Counted from the first letter of the stretch, positions 17,457 to 27,331 are shown. The stretch: 64,000 nucleotides of DNA from Bacteroidia bacterium (GCA_021740845.1 JAIOYZ010000011.1:1-64000), one strand, 5' to 3'. Notes: generated from the letters alone by a model not told the origin. A program made the numbers and translations.

Positions 17457-18278
17457 TTATTTCAAACGAATAACATTACTGTTACTAACTACTAAACCAG
17501 TAGAAGTTTTCTTCCAAATTACAACTACAACTGATAAATTTTCTTTAACATATGTAGACTGAGCAAAGAAGTTTAATTCTTTCTTAAAGGTTTCATCCTT
17601 TTTAGGATCAGTTGTAAATAATTCACCAGTAGTTGCGGTGCCAAATTTAGTGCGCAATACACTATAGTGAATATTCTTTTCAGTACTAGCATCTGAAGCT
17701 TGAGCATAGCTCAATTTATCTTCTAACAAGTAACCAGCGATATAGTATTCACCAGTAGCATCTGCGAAGAATTTTCCTTCTGCAGTAACGTTAATTAATC
17801 CATCAGTTTCTTTAATAGACAATACAGCGTTTACAACTGGTTTTTTAACAATTTGTGTATTGATAGTATTGATAGCAGTTGTACCTGTTGCAGAACTTCC
17901 ACCAATCATAGCAACAAAAGGAGCATCATTAGCACCAATATACATAGCAGGTACACCAGATGGATTAAATAATCCCATTAAAGCAGTTGCATCAGCATTG
18001 GTCATTGGATCATTACCTACTTGGCAAGAAATTATGTTACACTTAGAACCCATGGCAGCATGAATCTGCTCTTTAGCAGGTTTGCCATAAGCGCCACATG
18101 GTCCACACCAGGTACCACCAAAATAGATAAAAGTAGAATTTTGTACTTCAGGAATAGTAACTGTTCCATTATTGTTACCATTATTCTCTGTACTAGTGCT
18201 TTCACTTTTTTTACAAGCAGTTAGAGTTAAAGATAAACCAATAAGAACAGCTAATGAACTTTTGAATATGTTTTTCAT
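17457..18278 (-). CDS. Thioredoxin-fold lipoprotein, Omp28-like
   Basis: From the ATG at 18278 the protein has 273 residues and a lipoprotein signal (LIGLSLTLTACKKSES). The thioredoxin-like part has FGGTWCGPCG with a CxxC active site followed by GKPAKEQIHAAM. The C-terminal half is a beta-rich region. This resembles Omp28-related surface lipoproteins of Bacteroidota. A redox role is inferred from CxxC only. An earlier in-frame start at 18332 would bury the signal peptide. Confidence 0.8.
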   Translation of the reverse strand: MKNIFKSSLAVLIGLSLTLTACKKSESTSTENNGNNNGTVTIPEVQNSTFIYFGGTWCGPCGAYGKPAKEQIHAAMGSKCNIISCQVGNDPMTNADATALMGLFNPSGVPAMYIGANDAPFVAMIGGSSATGTTAINTINTQIVKKPVVNAVLSIKETDGLINVTAEGKFFADATGEYYIAGYLLEDKLSYAQASDASTEKNIHYSVLRTKFGTATTGELFTTDPKKDETFKKELNFFAQSTYVKENLSVVVVIWKKTSTGLVVSNSNVIRLK

Positions 18279-18371
18279 TGTTTTTGGATTTTGTTTAAAG
18301 AAACAAATTTGGTTAATTATTTCAGATTTCAAAATTTTTTCTTAATTTAATTCTTGTAAAAAATGCAACAC

Positions 18372-19223
18372 CTAACCTACTCTTAAACTTAAATCTAAAC
18401 TTTTTGAGGAATGCGTAAGGGCTCCAACAGAAATAAAATCTACCCCTGTTGCCGCAAATTCTTTTATTGTTTCCATCGTTATTCCCCCACTTGCCTCAGT
18501 TTCAAAGCGTTTATCTATCAACGCAATAGCCTTTTCTAATAATTCTGGCTTAAAATTATCTAGCATTATTCGGTTTACTCCACCAATATCTAAAACCTGT
18601 TGAACTTCATCTAAAGTTCTAGTTTCTATTTCAATCGGAATGTTTAGTCCTTTAAAATGCAGGTAATTTTTTGTTTTTTCAATGGCCTGCTTTATTCCTC
18701 CTGCAAAATCTATATGGTTGTCTTTTATCATCACCATATCGTATAAGCCCATTCTATGGTTACTGCAACCACCTAGTTTTACAGCCCATTTTTCTAATAA
18801 GCGCATTCCAGGGGTTGTTTTTCTTGTATCTAAAATGGTGGTATGGTAATCTTTTAACAACTCACTTATTTGATGGCTTTGAGTGGCAATTCCACTTAAA
18901 CGTTGCATAAAGTTTAATACCAACCTTTCTGCGGTTAAAATGCTAATATCAGAACCTTCAATGGTAAAAATATGATCTCCGTTTTGAACCAAATCCCCAT
19001 CTTTTTTTAATGGGGTATAAACCAGTTTGGAATCTACCCTCTTAAAAATATAATTGGCCAGTTCAATTCCTGCAATGATTCCATCTTGTTTGGCAACACA
19101 ATAGGCTCTCCCTAATTTATCTGTTGGTATACACGCCAACGAAGTATGATCTCCCGGGCCCACATCTTCCCTAATTGCCATTTCAATCAGGTCCTTGATG
19201 TCTTTATTTTGCAATAGTTCCAT
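18372..19223 (-). CDS. nadC: Nicotinate-nucleotide pyrophosphorylase (carboxylating)
   Basis: 283 residues matching quinolinate phosphoribosyltransferase: EDVGPGDHTS near the start, LDTRKTTPGMRLLEKWAVKL, GGCSNHRMGLYDMVMIKDNH and the ending DFISVGALTHS. It makes nicotinate mononucleotide from quinolinate in de novo NAD synthesis. It lies two bases downstream of hutH and is the last gene of a hisS-hutH-nadC run. nadA and nadB are not in the window. Confidence 0.95.
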   Translation of the reverse strand: MELLQNKDIKDLIEMAIREDVGPGDHTSLACIPTDKLGRAYCVAKQDGIIAGIELANYIFKRVDSKLVYTPLKKDGDLVQNGDHIFTIEGSDISILTAERLVLNFMQRLSGIATQSHQISELLKDYHTTILDTRKTTPGMRLLEKWAVKLGGCSNHRMGLYDMVMIKDNHIDFAGGIKQAIEKTKNYLHFKGLNIPIEIETRTLDEVQQVLDIGGVNRIMLDNFKPELLEKAIALIDKRFETEASGGITMETIKEFAATGVDFISVGALTHSSKSLDLSLRVG

Positions 19224-19225
19224 TC

Positions 19226-20761
19226 TTAATTATTTAATTCTTCTAAAGTATCAATAAGGGTAGGTAATTCAATTTCTCCAATAAATGAAATCGTTTTTTG
19301 GATGTCTTCATATAAATACCTGTCATTCTCAAGCCTAGGTACAATAGCTCGGTATTTTTCTAAAATTTCTTCTACCGTATTTGAACTTTTAAGTGGCCTT
19401 CTAAATTCCAAAGCCTGCGCAGCATTCATATATTCAATGGCTATAATGGTTTCCACATTCTGGCAAACACGTAATAATTTAGTTGCTGCATTAGCTCCCA
19501 TACTTACATGGTCTTCTTGTCCATTACTGCTAACAATACTATCTACACTTGCTGGTGTACACAATTGTTTGTTCTGACTAACAATACTTGCTGCAGTATA
19601 TTGAGGAATCATAAAGCCAGAATTTAAACCCGGTTTTTCTGTTAGAAATGCAGGTAAATTTCTTTGTCCAGATATCAATTGAAATGTTCTTCTCTCAGAA
19701 ATATTTCCAATTTCTGCCAATGCAATTGCTAAAAAATCAAAGGCTAATGCTAAGGGCTGCCCATGAAAATTACCACCAGAAATTATAGTATCCATTTCAG
19801 GGAAAATATTTGGATTATCAGTTACAGAATTTATCTCCATCAGCATAACCATTTTAAAATAAGTAAATGCATCATGAGATGCTCCCAAAACTTGTGGTAT
19901 GCATCTAAAAGAATAGGGGTCCTGTACCTGCTTTTTAGGAGCCATGGCAATCTGACTATCCTTTAAAAAATGACGAATCATTTTAGAAATAACAACTTGT
20001 CCTCCATGTGGTCTTAATTGATGCAATGCTGGATGAAATGGTTCAATTCTTCCATCAAATGCATCCAATGAGGTGGCAGCAATAAAAGTGCTCCAATTAA
20101 TAATATGTTCTGTTTTGATCCAAACATACAATCCGTAAGAAGCCATAAATTGTGTACCATTTATTAAAGCCAATCCTTCTTTCGATTGTAAGGTTAGAGC
20201 TTTCCAACCCATTTTTTCTAAAATCTCCTTGCTCGATTTTCTTTCAAAGCCTCCTTCGGTTGCAACCCAAACTTCACCTTCGCCAATTAAGGGTAAAGAT
20301 AAATGCGCCAATGGAGCCAAATCTCCACTCGCCCCCAAAGAACCTTGGTCGTATACTACAGGATAAATTTCTTCATTGAAAAAATCAATTAGTCTATTTA
20401 CTGTTTCTACTGCCACTCCACTATGACCAAAACTCAAGGATTGAATTTTTAGCAATAGCATCAAACGAATAATGTCAATATCTACCAATTCGCCTGCACC
20501 ACATGCATGAGATAGCAATAAGTTTTCTTGCAAAGTACTAAGCTCATCGTTGGAAATTACAGTATTGCAGAGTGAACCAAATCCGGTGTTAATTCCATAA
20601 ATTGGATCGCCACCTTTGGCCATTTTTTTATCAAGGTAATTTCTACAATTTGCTATTCTAATTTTTGTATCGTCAGAAAGTTTTAATTTTCTATCGTAGC
20701 GAATAATCGATTCAATATCTTGGTAACTTAGTTCATTTACTATTTCAAAATAATTTTCCAT
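19226..20761 (-). CDS. hutH: Histidine ammonia-lyase
   Basis: 511 residues with the MIO cofactor triad in GSLGASGDLAPLAHLSLPL. The substrate-choosing pair before ACG is Ser-His (LLLSHACGAGE), as in histidine rather than phenylalanine or tyrosine ammonia-lyases. Further motifs are QDPYSFRCIPQV and NGNFHGQPL-type sequence (SGGNFHGQPLALAFDFLA). It turns histidine into urocanate. The start may be ATG 20761 or GTG 20764. The gene is nested between hisS and nadC; hutU, hutI and hutG are not in the window. Confidence 0.93.
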   Translation of the reverse strand: MENYFEIVNELSYQDIESIIRYDRKLKLSDDTKIRIANCRNYLDKKMAKGGDPIYGINTGFGSLCNTVISNDELSTLQENLLLSHACGAGELVDIDIIRLMLLLKIQSLSFGHSGVAVETVNRLIDFFNEEIYPVVYDQGSLGASGDLAPLAHLSLPLIGEGEVWVATEGGFERKSSKEILEKMGWKALTLQSKEGLALINGTQFMASYGLYVWIKTEHIINWSTFIAATSLDAFDGRIEPFHPALHQLRPHGGQVVISKMIRHFLKDSQIAMAPKKQVQDPYSFRCIPQVLGASHDAFTYFKMVMLMEINSVTDNPNIFPEMDTIISGGNFHGQPLALAFDFLAIALAEIGNISERRTFQLISGQRNLPAFLTEKPGLNSGFMIPQYTAASIVSQNKQLCTPASVDSIVSSNGQEDHVSMGANAATKLLRVCQNVETIIAIEYMNAAQALEFRRPLKSSNTVEEILEKYRAIVPRLENDRYLYEDIQKTISFIGEIELPTLIDTLEELNN

Positions 20762-20764
20762 CAC

Positions 20765-22189
20765 TTAATTTATTTGGGTTAATTCAATAGGACTCATTTC
20801 TTTTTGTTCACCTGAATTTAGGTTTTTTACAACATATTTATTGCTTGCAATTTCATTAGAGCCAATGATGCAGGCATAGGTAATTTTTAATTTATTAGCA
20901 TAGTCTAATTGCTTGCCAATTTTTTTAGTAAGGTCTGGATATACTTCTGCGGCAACACCATTGTTTCTTACTTTTGCACACAGTTCTATTGCTTTAATCT
21001 GGCTCTCTTCATCAAAATAGCAGAATAAAATTTTTGTTTCGCATGCTGTTAAATTATTTGGAAACAATTCCAATTCATCTAATACATCAGCAATTCTATC
21101 CAAGCCAAAAGAAATCCCAACTCCAGAGATTCCTGGTAAGCCAAAAATACCAGTTAGGTTATCATATCTGCCACCGCCACCAATACTCGATTTCAAACTA
21201 CCACTGTATGCCTGTACCTCCACAATTGCGCCAGTATAATAGCTTAAGCCTCGTGCCAAGGTAACATCTAATTTTATTGGATTTAATGGGTGTAATATTC
21301 CTAAAAATGAAAAGGTAGTTTTTAATTCTTGTACCCCAATTTTTCCTTCTTCCACACCTGCAAATAACTCTTCTAAGTCGTTCAATGGTAAACTCGAATT
21401 GCTTATTTGCAGAAAGCTAATAATTTGGTCAATCTGAGTTTGGTTCAAACCGCATTTTTCTAATTCTATTTTTACACCTGCTTCTCCAATTTTATCTAAT
21501 TTATCTATGGCCATGGTAATTGCCATAAAACTTTCTGGAGCATTTATTAGGGTGGCCAATGCACTTAATAATTTGCGGTTATTAACTTTAATAACAACAG
21601 GCAAATTAAGCAGTGTAAAAACTTCATCGTAAATTTTTAATAGTTCGGCTTCATTCAATAAACTAGTGCTTCCTATAATATCTGCATCACATTGCCAAAA
21701 CTCCCTGTAACGACCTTTCTGAGGCTTATCTGCTCTCCAAACTGGCTGCATTTGGTAACGTTTAAAGGGTAAGGTAATTTCGTTTCTATTCATGGAAACA
21801 TAACGCGCAAAAGGAACAGTTAAATCATATCTCAAGCCTTTTTCTGCAATCCATGGAAGTGCTTTTTTATAGTCTAAATTAGATATTTTTCCGTCAAAGG
21901 AGGGCAAAAAAGTTCTATCAATTTCTTCATGGCCAAATGCCTTGTCTTGGTATTCAACCAACTTTTTTAAATAATCACCTGAGTTAATGATTTTATACAA
22001 CAATTGGTCTCCTTCATCGCCATACTTTCCAGTAAGTGTGGTGAGGTTTTCCATTGTTGGAGTTTCTAGTGGCATAAATCCATATTTTTTAAATACTCCT
22101 TCAATAGTGTTTAGGATATATTTTCTGCGCTGAACCATTATTGGACTGAAGTCGCGCGTGCCTTGCGGAATACTAGGTTTTTGTGCCAT
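20765..22189 (-). CDS. hisS: Histidyl-tRNA synthetase
   Basis: Class II synthetase of 474 residues. KPSIPQGTRDFSP opens the protein; motif 2 (FKRYQMQPVWRADKPQKGRYREFWQ, cited by its ends), the histidine-specific LDVTLARGLSYYTGAIVE and motif 3 (GVGISFGLDRI) follow, then an anticodon-binding domain. ATG 22189 is chosen because the 27 residues upstream do not belong to the family. It heads the hisS-hutH-nadC run. A dispersed-motif copy lies at 21442-21451 (read as GLNQT). Confidence 0.95.
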   Translation of the reverse strand: MAQKPSIPQGTRDFSPIMVQRRKYILNTIEGVFKKYGFMPLETPTMENLTTLTGKYGDEGDQLLYKIINSGDYLKKLVEYQDKAFGHEEIDRTFLPSFDGKISNLDYKKALPWIAEKGLRYDLTVPFARYVSMNRNEITLPFKRYQMQPVWRADKPQKGRYREFWQCDADIIGSTSLLNEAELLKIYDEVFTLLNLPVVIKVNNRKLLSALATLINAPESFMAITMAIDKLDKIGEAGVKIELEKCGLNQTQIDQIISFLQISNSSLPLNDLEELFAGVEEGKIGVQELKTTFSFLGILHPLNPIKLDVTLARGLSYYTGAIVEVQAYSGSLKSSIGGGGRYDNLTGIFGLPGISGVGISFGLDRIADVLDELELFPNNLTACETKILFCYFDEESQIKAIELCAKVRNNGVAAEVYPDLTKKIGKQLDYANKLKITYACIIGSNEIASNKYVVKNLNSGEQKEMSPIELTQIN

Positions 22190-22328
22190 ATGTGACTGCG
22201 AATATAGTAATAGAAATGCAAGAAAAAGGGAAAAGGCAGCCTTTGGAATTGAAATTTGGCCAGAAATCAAAAATTTATCCTAGAAATAGGAAAAGGGGCG
22301 GTTTGAACCAAACTAAAATGAATAAAAT

Positions 22329-22814
22329 CTAACGAATTCTATCTGCACTTTTTACCAAATCTTCATCTTTCTTAATAAGGAAGAAAACACGAACATTTAG
22401 GTAAGCCATAAACATCATTAGGGCAATGCCAATTATAGACGACATCATCATTTTTTCTGAGCTAAAATCAGGAATAAAGAAATATGCTTTTACCGCAAAA
22501 GCCGCAATAAGGGCAATAATTGCCACCATATTTATCTGGGTAAACATCATCTGACGAACCCTGTTTTTAAAGTTCATTAAAATATATATGCTCAAACCAA
22601 TTACTATCGAGGCAATTAGGATCAAACCTATTTGCAAATGGCTTTCCAATAAGATGCCGTTTTCTAATTTATTAAAATAAAATAGGTTCAAAACATATTC
22701 ACTTGTTTTGGTTTCTGGGGTAACATACACCAAATGCAAAACAGATATTGAACATAATGTGGCAACTATTAAAACTATTATGCCTAAAAATACAGATTGG
22801 ATGCGTTGAATCAT
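22329..22814 (-). CDS. DUF4293 family membrane protein
   Basis: 161 residues with four predicted helices, beginning MIQRIQSVFLGIIVLIV. The pattern of a MIQRIQS start, two central helix pairs and a charged tail is that of the DUF4293 family, found in Bacteroidota and of unknown function. Exact copies of the dispersed motif flank the gene on both sides (22300-22309 and 22865-22874). Confidence 0.75.
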   Translation of the reverse strand: MIQRIQSVFLGIIVLIVATLCSISVLHLVYVTPETKTSEYVLNLFYFNKLENGILLESHLQIGLILIASIVIGLSIYILMNFKNRVRQMMFTQINMVAIIALIAAFAVKAYFFIPDFSSEKMMMSSIIGIALMMFMAYLNVRVFFLIKKDEDLVKSADRIR

Positions 22815-22922
22815 AGTGCAAAAAAATAGTTTTTCTGCTCCAATTCAAAGCTTCTTGTTTTTTCGGTTTGAACCAAACTAAGTTTATAGAAATATGAAGC
22901 TACTGGGAATTAGGTATCGCTC

Positions 22923-23582
22923 TTATTTTTTTCTCAATTTATCCCCAAATACTTTCTCAAATTTCTCGAGTTTTGGTGCTATTACAAATTGGCAATATGG
23001 CTGCGAACCATTCTGGTTGTAGTAGTCTTGGTGATAATCCTCTGCCGCATAAAAATTGGTATAGGCTGTTACTTCAGTAACAATTGGATTTGCAAAAGCT
23101 CCACTTTCACTCAATTCTTTTTTATATTTTTCTGCAATAGCCTTTTGATTTTCATCAAAATAAAATATTGCCGAGCGATACTGTGTTCCAATATCATTGC
23201 CTTGCTGATTAATGGTTGTAGGATTATGTGTTTGCCAAAAAACCGATAGCAGAGTTTCTAAACTCACTTTCTTTGGGTCAAAAATAATTTTGCAAACTTC
23301 TGCATGGCCAGTGGTGCCTTCACAAACTTCGCGGTATGGTGGGTTTTTTATATATCCGCCACTATAGCCAGAAATTACTTGCTCAACTCCATCAATTTGC
23401 TGATAAACAGCTTCAACACACCAGAAACATCCAGCGCCTAAAATAATAGAATCTAATCCTTCTCTTTGGGTTTCGGTCATAGTGGTTTTCTTAATTTCAT
23501 TTTGTTCCCTTTTTTCTGGTTGCGATTGGCAACTAATACCAAGCAATAAAAAAAACAACAAAATGGAGTGATTTGGTTTCAT
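22923..23582 (-). CDS. msrA: Peptide methionine sulfoxide reductase MsrA, exported lipoprotein form
   Basis: 219 residues. The catalytic block GAGCFWCVEAVYQQIDGV (nucleophile Cys in GCFWC), SGYSGG, GTTGHAEVC and NDIGTQYRSAIFY are all present. The N-terminus (ILLFFLLLGISCQSQ) is a lipoprotein signal, so this copy repairs oxidised methionine in the cell envelope. MsrB is not fused to it and not nearby. Confidence 0.93.
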   Translation of the reverse strand: MKPNHSILLFFLLLGISCQSQPEKREQNEIKKTTMTETQREGLDSIILGAGCFWCVEAVYQQIDGVEQVISGYSGGYIKNPPYREVCEGTTGHAEVCKIIFDPKKVSLETLLSVFWQTHNPTTINQQGNDIGTQYRSAIFYFDENQKAIAEKYKKELSESGAFANPIVTEVTAYTNFYAAEDYHQDYYNQNGSQPYCQFVIAPKLEKFEKVFGDKLRKK

Positions 23583-23712
23583 GTTTAGATAATTAGAACT
23601 CCCTTAACTTGTAATTGTTTCAAAAATTACTCTTCTAAGTTATTTTTTTGCTATTTTTAGCTTAGAATATATTTTTATTACCAAGTTCCGACAAATACTC
23701 CTCTGGTTGATG

Positions 23713-24351
23713 TTATTTGTTTTGCAAAATATTAAGGTTGGGTTTGGCATAAGGCAAGGCTCCAATTTTTTCTGCTTTATAATATGTTTCTAATCCGTGA
23801 ACCAAAATAGTTCTTGCTAGTCCTAAATCTATCATTCCATTTTCTAGAATAAAGCTAGGATCAAGAAATAATTCCTTGATTTCACCCACTATCAATATGG
23901 TGTTATTACTCGTAATTTTTATTTCCTCCTTTAGTTCTAATCCAATTTTTATTGGACTTTCCCCTACATATGGTGCTAAATGCTTGGGTGAATAAAAGGG
24001 TGTAAAACCGCAAGCATCAAATTCACTTTGTTCTTTATTAAACCTAGCAGATGTTTGGTGTGCGGCTTTATAATACTCCAATGGAACATGATTGATAGTA
24101 TAATATCCTGTTTCCTTTATGTTTTCATAGGTATGCCTTTCTACCTCAATAGGTCTTTGTATAAATCCCATAAGTGGTGGATTAGCTCCAATATGTACTA
24201 CCGATGAAAAAATAGCCAAATTGCTTGCTCCATGCTTGTCTTGAGTTCCTATTAAGTGAGCAGATTTGTACCCCGATAAGCCATTTATTAAATTAGTGCG
24301 ATCCTGTTTTTCAAAGGCTGCTATATCCTCCAAACTTATTTTAATTTCCAT
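23713..24351 (-). CDS. Flavin reductase-like / flavin-binding family protein
   Basis: 212 residues from the ATG at 24351 (preceded by six less likely codons). The sequence shows the split-barrel FMN-binding pattern: SGYKSAHLIGT, NLAIFSSVVHIGANPPLMGF and GYYTINHVP. Many members use FMN with NAD(P)H; the substrate is unknown. It stands 50 bases from an FAD-dependent oxidoreductase gene on the same strand, but in between is only a short gap, so they may share a transcript. Confidence 0.8.
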   Translation of the reverse strand: MEIKISLEDIAAFEKQDRTNLINGLSGYKSAHLIGTQDKHGASNLAIFSSVVHIGANPPLMGFIQRPIEVERHTYENIKETGYYTINHVPLEYYKAAHQTSARFNKEQSEFDACGFTPFYSPKHLAPYVGESPIKIGLELKEEIKITSNNTILIVGEIKELFLDPSFILENGMIDLGLARTILVHGLETYYKAEKIGALPYAKPNLNILQNK

Positions 24352-24401
24352 AATCTGTTTTCTTTCCACTTGCTTTTAAAACAAGAAAATCTAGCGATTG
24401 T

Positions 24402-25544
24402 TTAGAATTTTTTACCATGCGTTAATCCAATTAAATTACTCAATAATGTAGGGAATTGCTTCAATAATTTCAATGCCCAAAAAGTAATTCGGTCTGAACC
24501 AAAAAGCCTTTGAAAAATCCTTCCGATGCTTAAACGCAGAATAAAGTTTTCTTTCCATATTTTCTGGTATTCCTTTTCAAAAATGAGCCTATCCTTTTCA
24601 CTTTCTAAATCTTTAGGAAGAATTTTGGCAATTATACTCGATGCCCTCATTGCCATGCTCATTCCATTGCCACACAAGGGTGCAATCAATCCTGCCGCAT
24701 CTCCCAATAATACCAAATGATTTTCTAACTGCGATTTTGGTTCAAACCGAATTTGAGAAATGGTTAATGGCTGCCCATATAAGAATGTAGCCTCAGTAAA
24801 TATTTTTTTGAGATAAGGATTTTTGCCTAAAACCTCTGCTTCCATTTCTTTGATATTGTTGTTGTGATTTTTTAAATTTTGCTCACTTGTTAAATAACAC
24901 AAACACAATTTATCCTCGTCTATTTGTGAGATGCCACAATAACCATCTTTAAAATTATGCAGCTCAATTAACTCACTATTGAAGGTTTTTTTGATATGAT
25001 ATTTTACTGCAATAAAATTAGAAGAACCACGCTTTTTCTCCTTAGTAAAATCTCTATTGAGCTGAATATCTAAATTGCTTTTTTTGCCAAAAGAACCAAA
25101 TGCATAATAACTTTTAGTTATGCCAATACTACTTTGTATTTCAAACGAATTAGCAGAAAAATTAACTTGAGATACCTTGCAATTTTCATGTACCTCGACG
25201 CCTAATTTTTTGGCTTCCTCTACCAAAAGATTATCCATGGTAAACCTAGAAATTCCAAATCCTCCTAAGTCTAAATTATGAGATAAATAAAAGCCATTGC
25301 TAGCTGTAATTCCCAACTTCGAAATTTTTGGCAAATTCATTTTATCCAAATGAATGCCGCAGCTTATTAAATAATCCCAACTTTCATTAGAAATATACTC
25401 CCCACAAACTTTATGGAATGGATATTTTTCTTTTTCAAATAGTATAACTTTCCTCGATTGTTTGGCCAATTGAATAGCTAAAGTTAATCCTCCCAAGCCC
25501 CCGCCAATTATGGCTGCATCGTAAATTGCATTTGGTTCAGACAT
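24402..25544 (-). CDS. FAD-dependent oxidoreductase, geranylgeranyl reductase-like
   Basis: 380 residues. The Rossmann dinucleotide motif IIGGGLGGLTLAIQLA is followed by an acidic residue at the end of strand 2 (LFEKEKYPFHKVCGE), and the FAD ribityl-binding motif LGDAAGLIAPLCGNGMSMA is near residue 285. The Cys-Gly-Glu and PxxGNGM pattern is typical of the geranylgeranyl-reductase group of flavoproteins. The gene is two bases after a methyltransferase gene. In some Bacteroidota such pairs sit next to a type III polyketide synthase, but none is seen here. Confidence 0.82.
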   Translation of the reverse strand: MSEPNAIYDAAIIGGGLGGLTLAIQLAKQSRKVILFEKEKYPFHKVCGEYISNESWDYLISCGIHLDKMNLPKISKLGITASNGFYLSHNLDLGGFGISRFTMDNLLVEEAKKLGVEVHENCKVSQVNFSANSFEIQSSIGITKSYYAFGSFGKKSNLDIQLNRDFTKEKKRGSSNFIAVKYHIKKTFNSELIELHNFKDGYCGISQIDEDKLCLCYLTSEQNLKNHNNNIKEMEAEVLGKNPYLKKIFTEATFLYGQPLTISQIRFEPKSQLENHLVLLGDAAGLIAPLCGNGMSMAMRASSIIAKILPKDLESEKDRLIFEKEYQKIWKENFILRLSIGRIFQRLFGSDRITFWALKLLKQFPTLLSNLIGLTHGKKF

Positions 25545-25546
25545 AT

Positions 25547-26245
25547 TTATTTCTTAAAATGTACCAGCCACCTAAATGCCCAAACCCATTTTATTTTATA
25601 CTGATTTTTGTTTTCTTTTACCAATAAATCTTGCCAATCATTTCTTTTGAAACCTCTCCAAACTGAAAGCTTTGCATCGTTCTTTACCAAGTAACTTTTA
25701 GAGAAAAGTTGTGTTAAAAAAGCAATACTATAATATGCAATTGCATGTCTATGCAAATCATTAATAAAATATCCCAAATCCGATTTCTCTTTCTTAAACT
25801 GCATCAATTCTTTTAAATCTGTTTTGCTAAAATGATGGCAAAATAAAGAACTAAAAATAAGATCATATGTCTTAGAGTTTTTCTTTAAATCTCTGTAATC
25901 AGAGCATATAAAACTAATTTCTGGGTATTCTTTGCAATGTTCATTAGCATAAGAAATACAGTCTTTTTTTAAATCTACTCCAATTAATTGCAATTGTAGT
26001 TTTTCCTTTCTTGCCCATTTGGCAATTGCCATTAAATTATCTCCACCGCCACATCCAATTTCTAAAATAGTATATGTTTTATCTTTTCTTAAACCAAATG
26101 TTTTAACTCCTTTTAGGGTAACAGCATGGCCACCTAATAAGGTATTAATTGTATCCAGTTCTTTAAGATTTTGGTAAAGGTCGGCCTGTGGAATGCCTTC
26201 TCCATCTAATAGTTCCAGCTCTGCCGACCTTTCCTTAAACTTCAT
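25547..26245 (-). CDS. Class I SAM-dependent methyltransferase
   Basis: 232 residues with motif I ILEIGCGGGDNLMAIA near residue 60, an acidic residue at the end of strand 2 (GVDLKK) and YDLIFSSLFCHHF as motif IV/post-I. The C-terminal half fits small-molecule methyltransferases. It is the first gene of a pair with the FAD oxidoreductase (gap of two bases), which suggests two successive steps on one lipid- or quinone-like product. The substrate is not known. Confidence 0.8.
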   Translation of the reverse strand: MKFKERSAELELLDGEGIPQADLYQNLKELDTINTLLGGHAVTLKGVKTFGLRKDKTYTILEIGCGGGDNLMAIAKWARKEKLQLQLIGVDLKKDCISYANEHCKEYPEISFICSDYRDLKKNSKTYDLIFSSLFCHHFSKTDLKELMQFKKEKSDLGYFINDLHRHAIAYYSIAFLTQLFSKSYLVKNDAKLSVWRGFKRNDWQDLLVKENKNQYKIKWVWAFRWLVHFKK

Positions 26246-26327
26246 TTTGCCTTATTAATAATCATTAACAAATTACTCATTATTATGGTTTGTAAATGAA
26301 CAATTTTGTCATTTTTTCTAATTATTA

Positions 26328-27215
26328 TTAATTTAAAATGGATAGTCTATTCTTCCATTTTTTGTATAAAAAAACTGTTGAAATTAAAGCTAGAACCCAT
26401 ACCATGTTTTTTAGAATTAACAGAACAATAGTCTCAAAAATTTCTAATCCAGAAATTATGCTAGCACCAGCTTTTTCAAAGAAATTGGGTTCATAGGGTT
26501 CAATTGCACTTGGTATAAAAACATTCTCCCGCATTATCTTTGGCTGCTCATAAATGCTAACTAAAAGTGTTGCATAAATAATATTTTCTTCCAGTTTCAA
26601 ATTTGCAATTTTTGCTTGCTTGGCTTCTTGTAAATTAATTTTTGTGCTTTCGGTTTGAACCAAATAATTAGAAGCAGTTTTAGAGGTTTTATTCTCCCAT
26701 GATTTGCTTTCGTTTTCGAGTTTTTCGCTGTTTTCAATGCTTAATAGATTTTCAAGATAATTGGCTTTAACACTTTCGTTAGTTATCGTTCTTGAATCTA
26801 CAAAATCAAATTGGTTCAAGGCAATTAGTAATGCGCTATCCGATTGAAAATAAGGGATTTTAAGTATTAGCTCTGCCTGCATTTGGTATTCTGTAATTTT
26901 GGCCAATGAGTCTTTACTAAACCTAATTTCTTGGCTATTAATTGCTTTACTTTGCAGTTGAGAGTTTTGTATATACCCCTTTTTGCTTTTGGTGAAATTT
27001 TCTAGAACCAATATTGATTTTTGGATGTCTTTTGTTCGCCCTCTAATTTGATGTTGGGTAATATAATAGGTGGGCCCATCAACCATCAATGAATCATTCA
27101 TTGCTTTGTTGAATTGGTCTTCTTCTTCTTGAAGCAATTTGCTTGTTTTTTCTGCCGATGAGCCACATGCGGCAAGAAGTGTGAGCACACTCCCAATAAT
27201 TAATTTGGTTTTCAT
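26328..27215 (-). CDS. DUF4349 domain lipoprotein
   Basis: 295 residues: lipoprotein signal (LTLLAACGSSAE), a periplasmic part that matches the DUF4349 pattern (a RGRTKDIQKSILVLENF-type strand-helix start, a long central coiled-coil of Glu, Lys and Ser, and the ATLLVSIYEQP end), then one membrane helix near the C-terminus (ILKNMVWVLALISTVFLYK) with a basic tail. It is probably attached at both ends to the inner-membrane side of the envelope. Function unknown. Confidence 0.75.
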   Translation of the reverse strand: MKTKLIIGSVLTLLAACGSSAEKTSKLLQEEEDQFNKAMNDSLMVDGPTYYITQHQIRGRTKDIQKSILVLENFTKSKKGYIQNSQLQSKAINSQEIRFSKDSLAKITEYQMQAELILKIPYFQSDSALLIALNQFDFVDSRTITNESVKANYLENLLSIENSEKLENESKSWENKTSKTASNYLVQTESTKINLQEAKQAKIANLKLEENIIYATLLVSIYEQPKIMRENVFIPSAIEPYEPNFFEKAGASIISGLEIFETIVLLILKNMVWVLALISTVFLYKKWKNRLSILN

Positions 27216-27270
27216 ATTTCATTTTTACTTGATGCTTGCAAAACGCATTGAAAACCAAACAGGACATAAA

Positions 27271-27299
27271 AAAAGCCCGCTATTATTTAGCAGGCTTTT
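27271..27299 (-). terminator. Terminator after the secA-deoC-SPOR-FAH run
   Basis: AAAAGCC, one mismatch, GCTA and the matching TAGC, GGCTTTT form a stem around TTATT and end in a T run on both strands. It lies just past the stop of the fumarylacetoacetase-family gene. Confidence 0.85.
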
Positions 27300-27331
27300 T
27301 AGAAAGATAAGCGCAATAAAACGCCTTCCAA

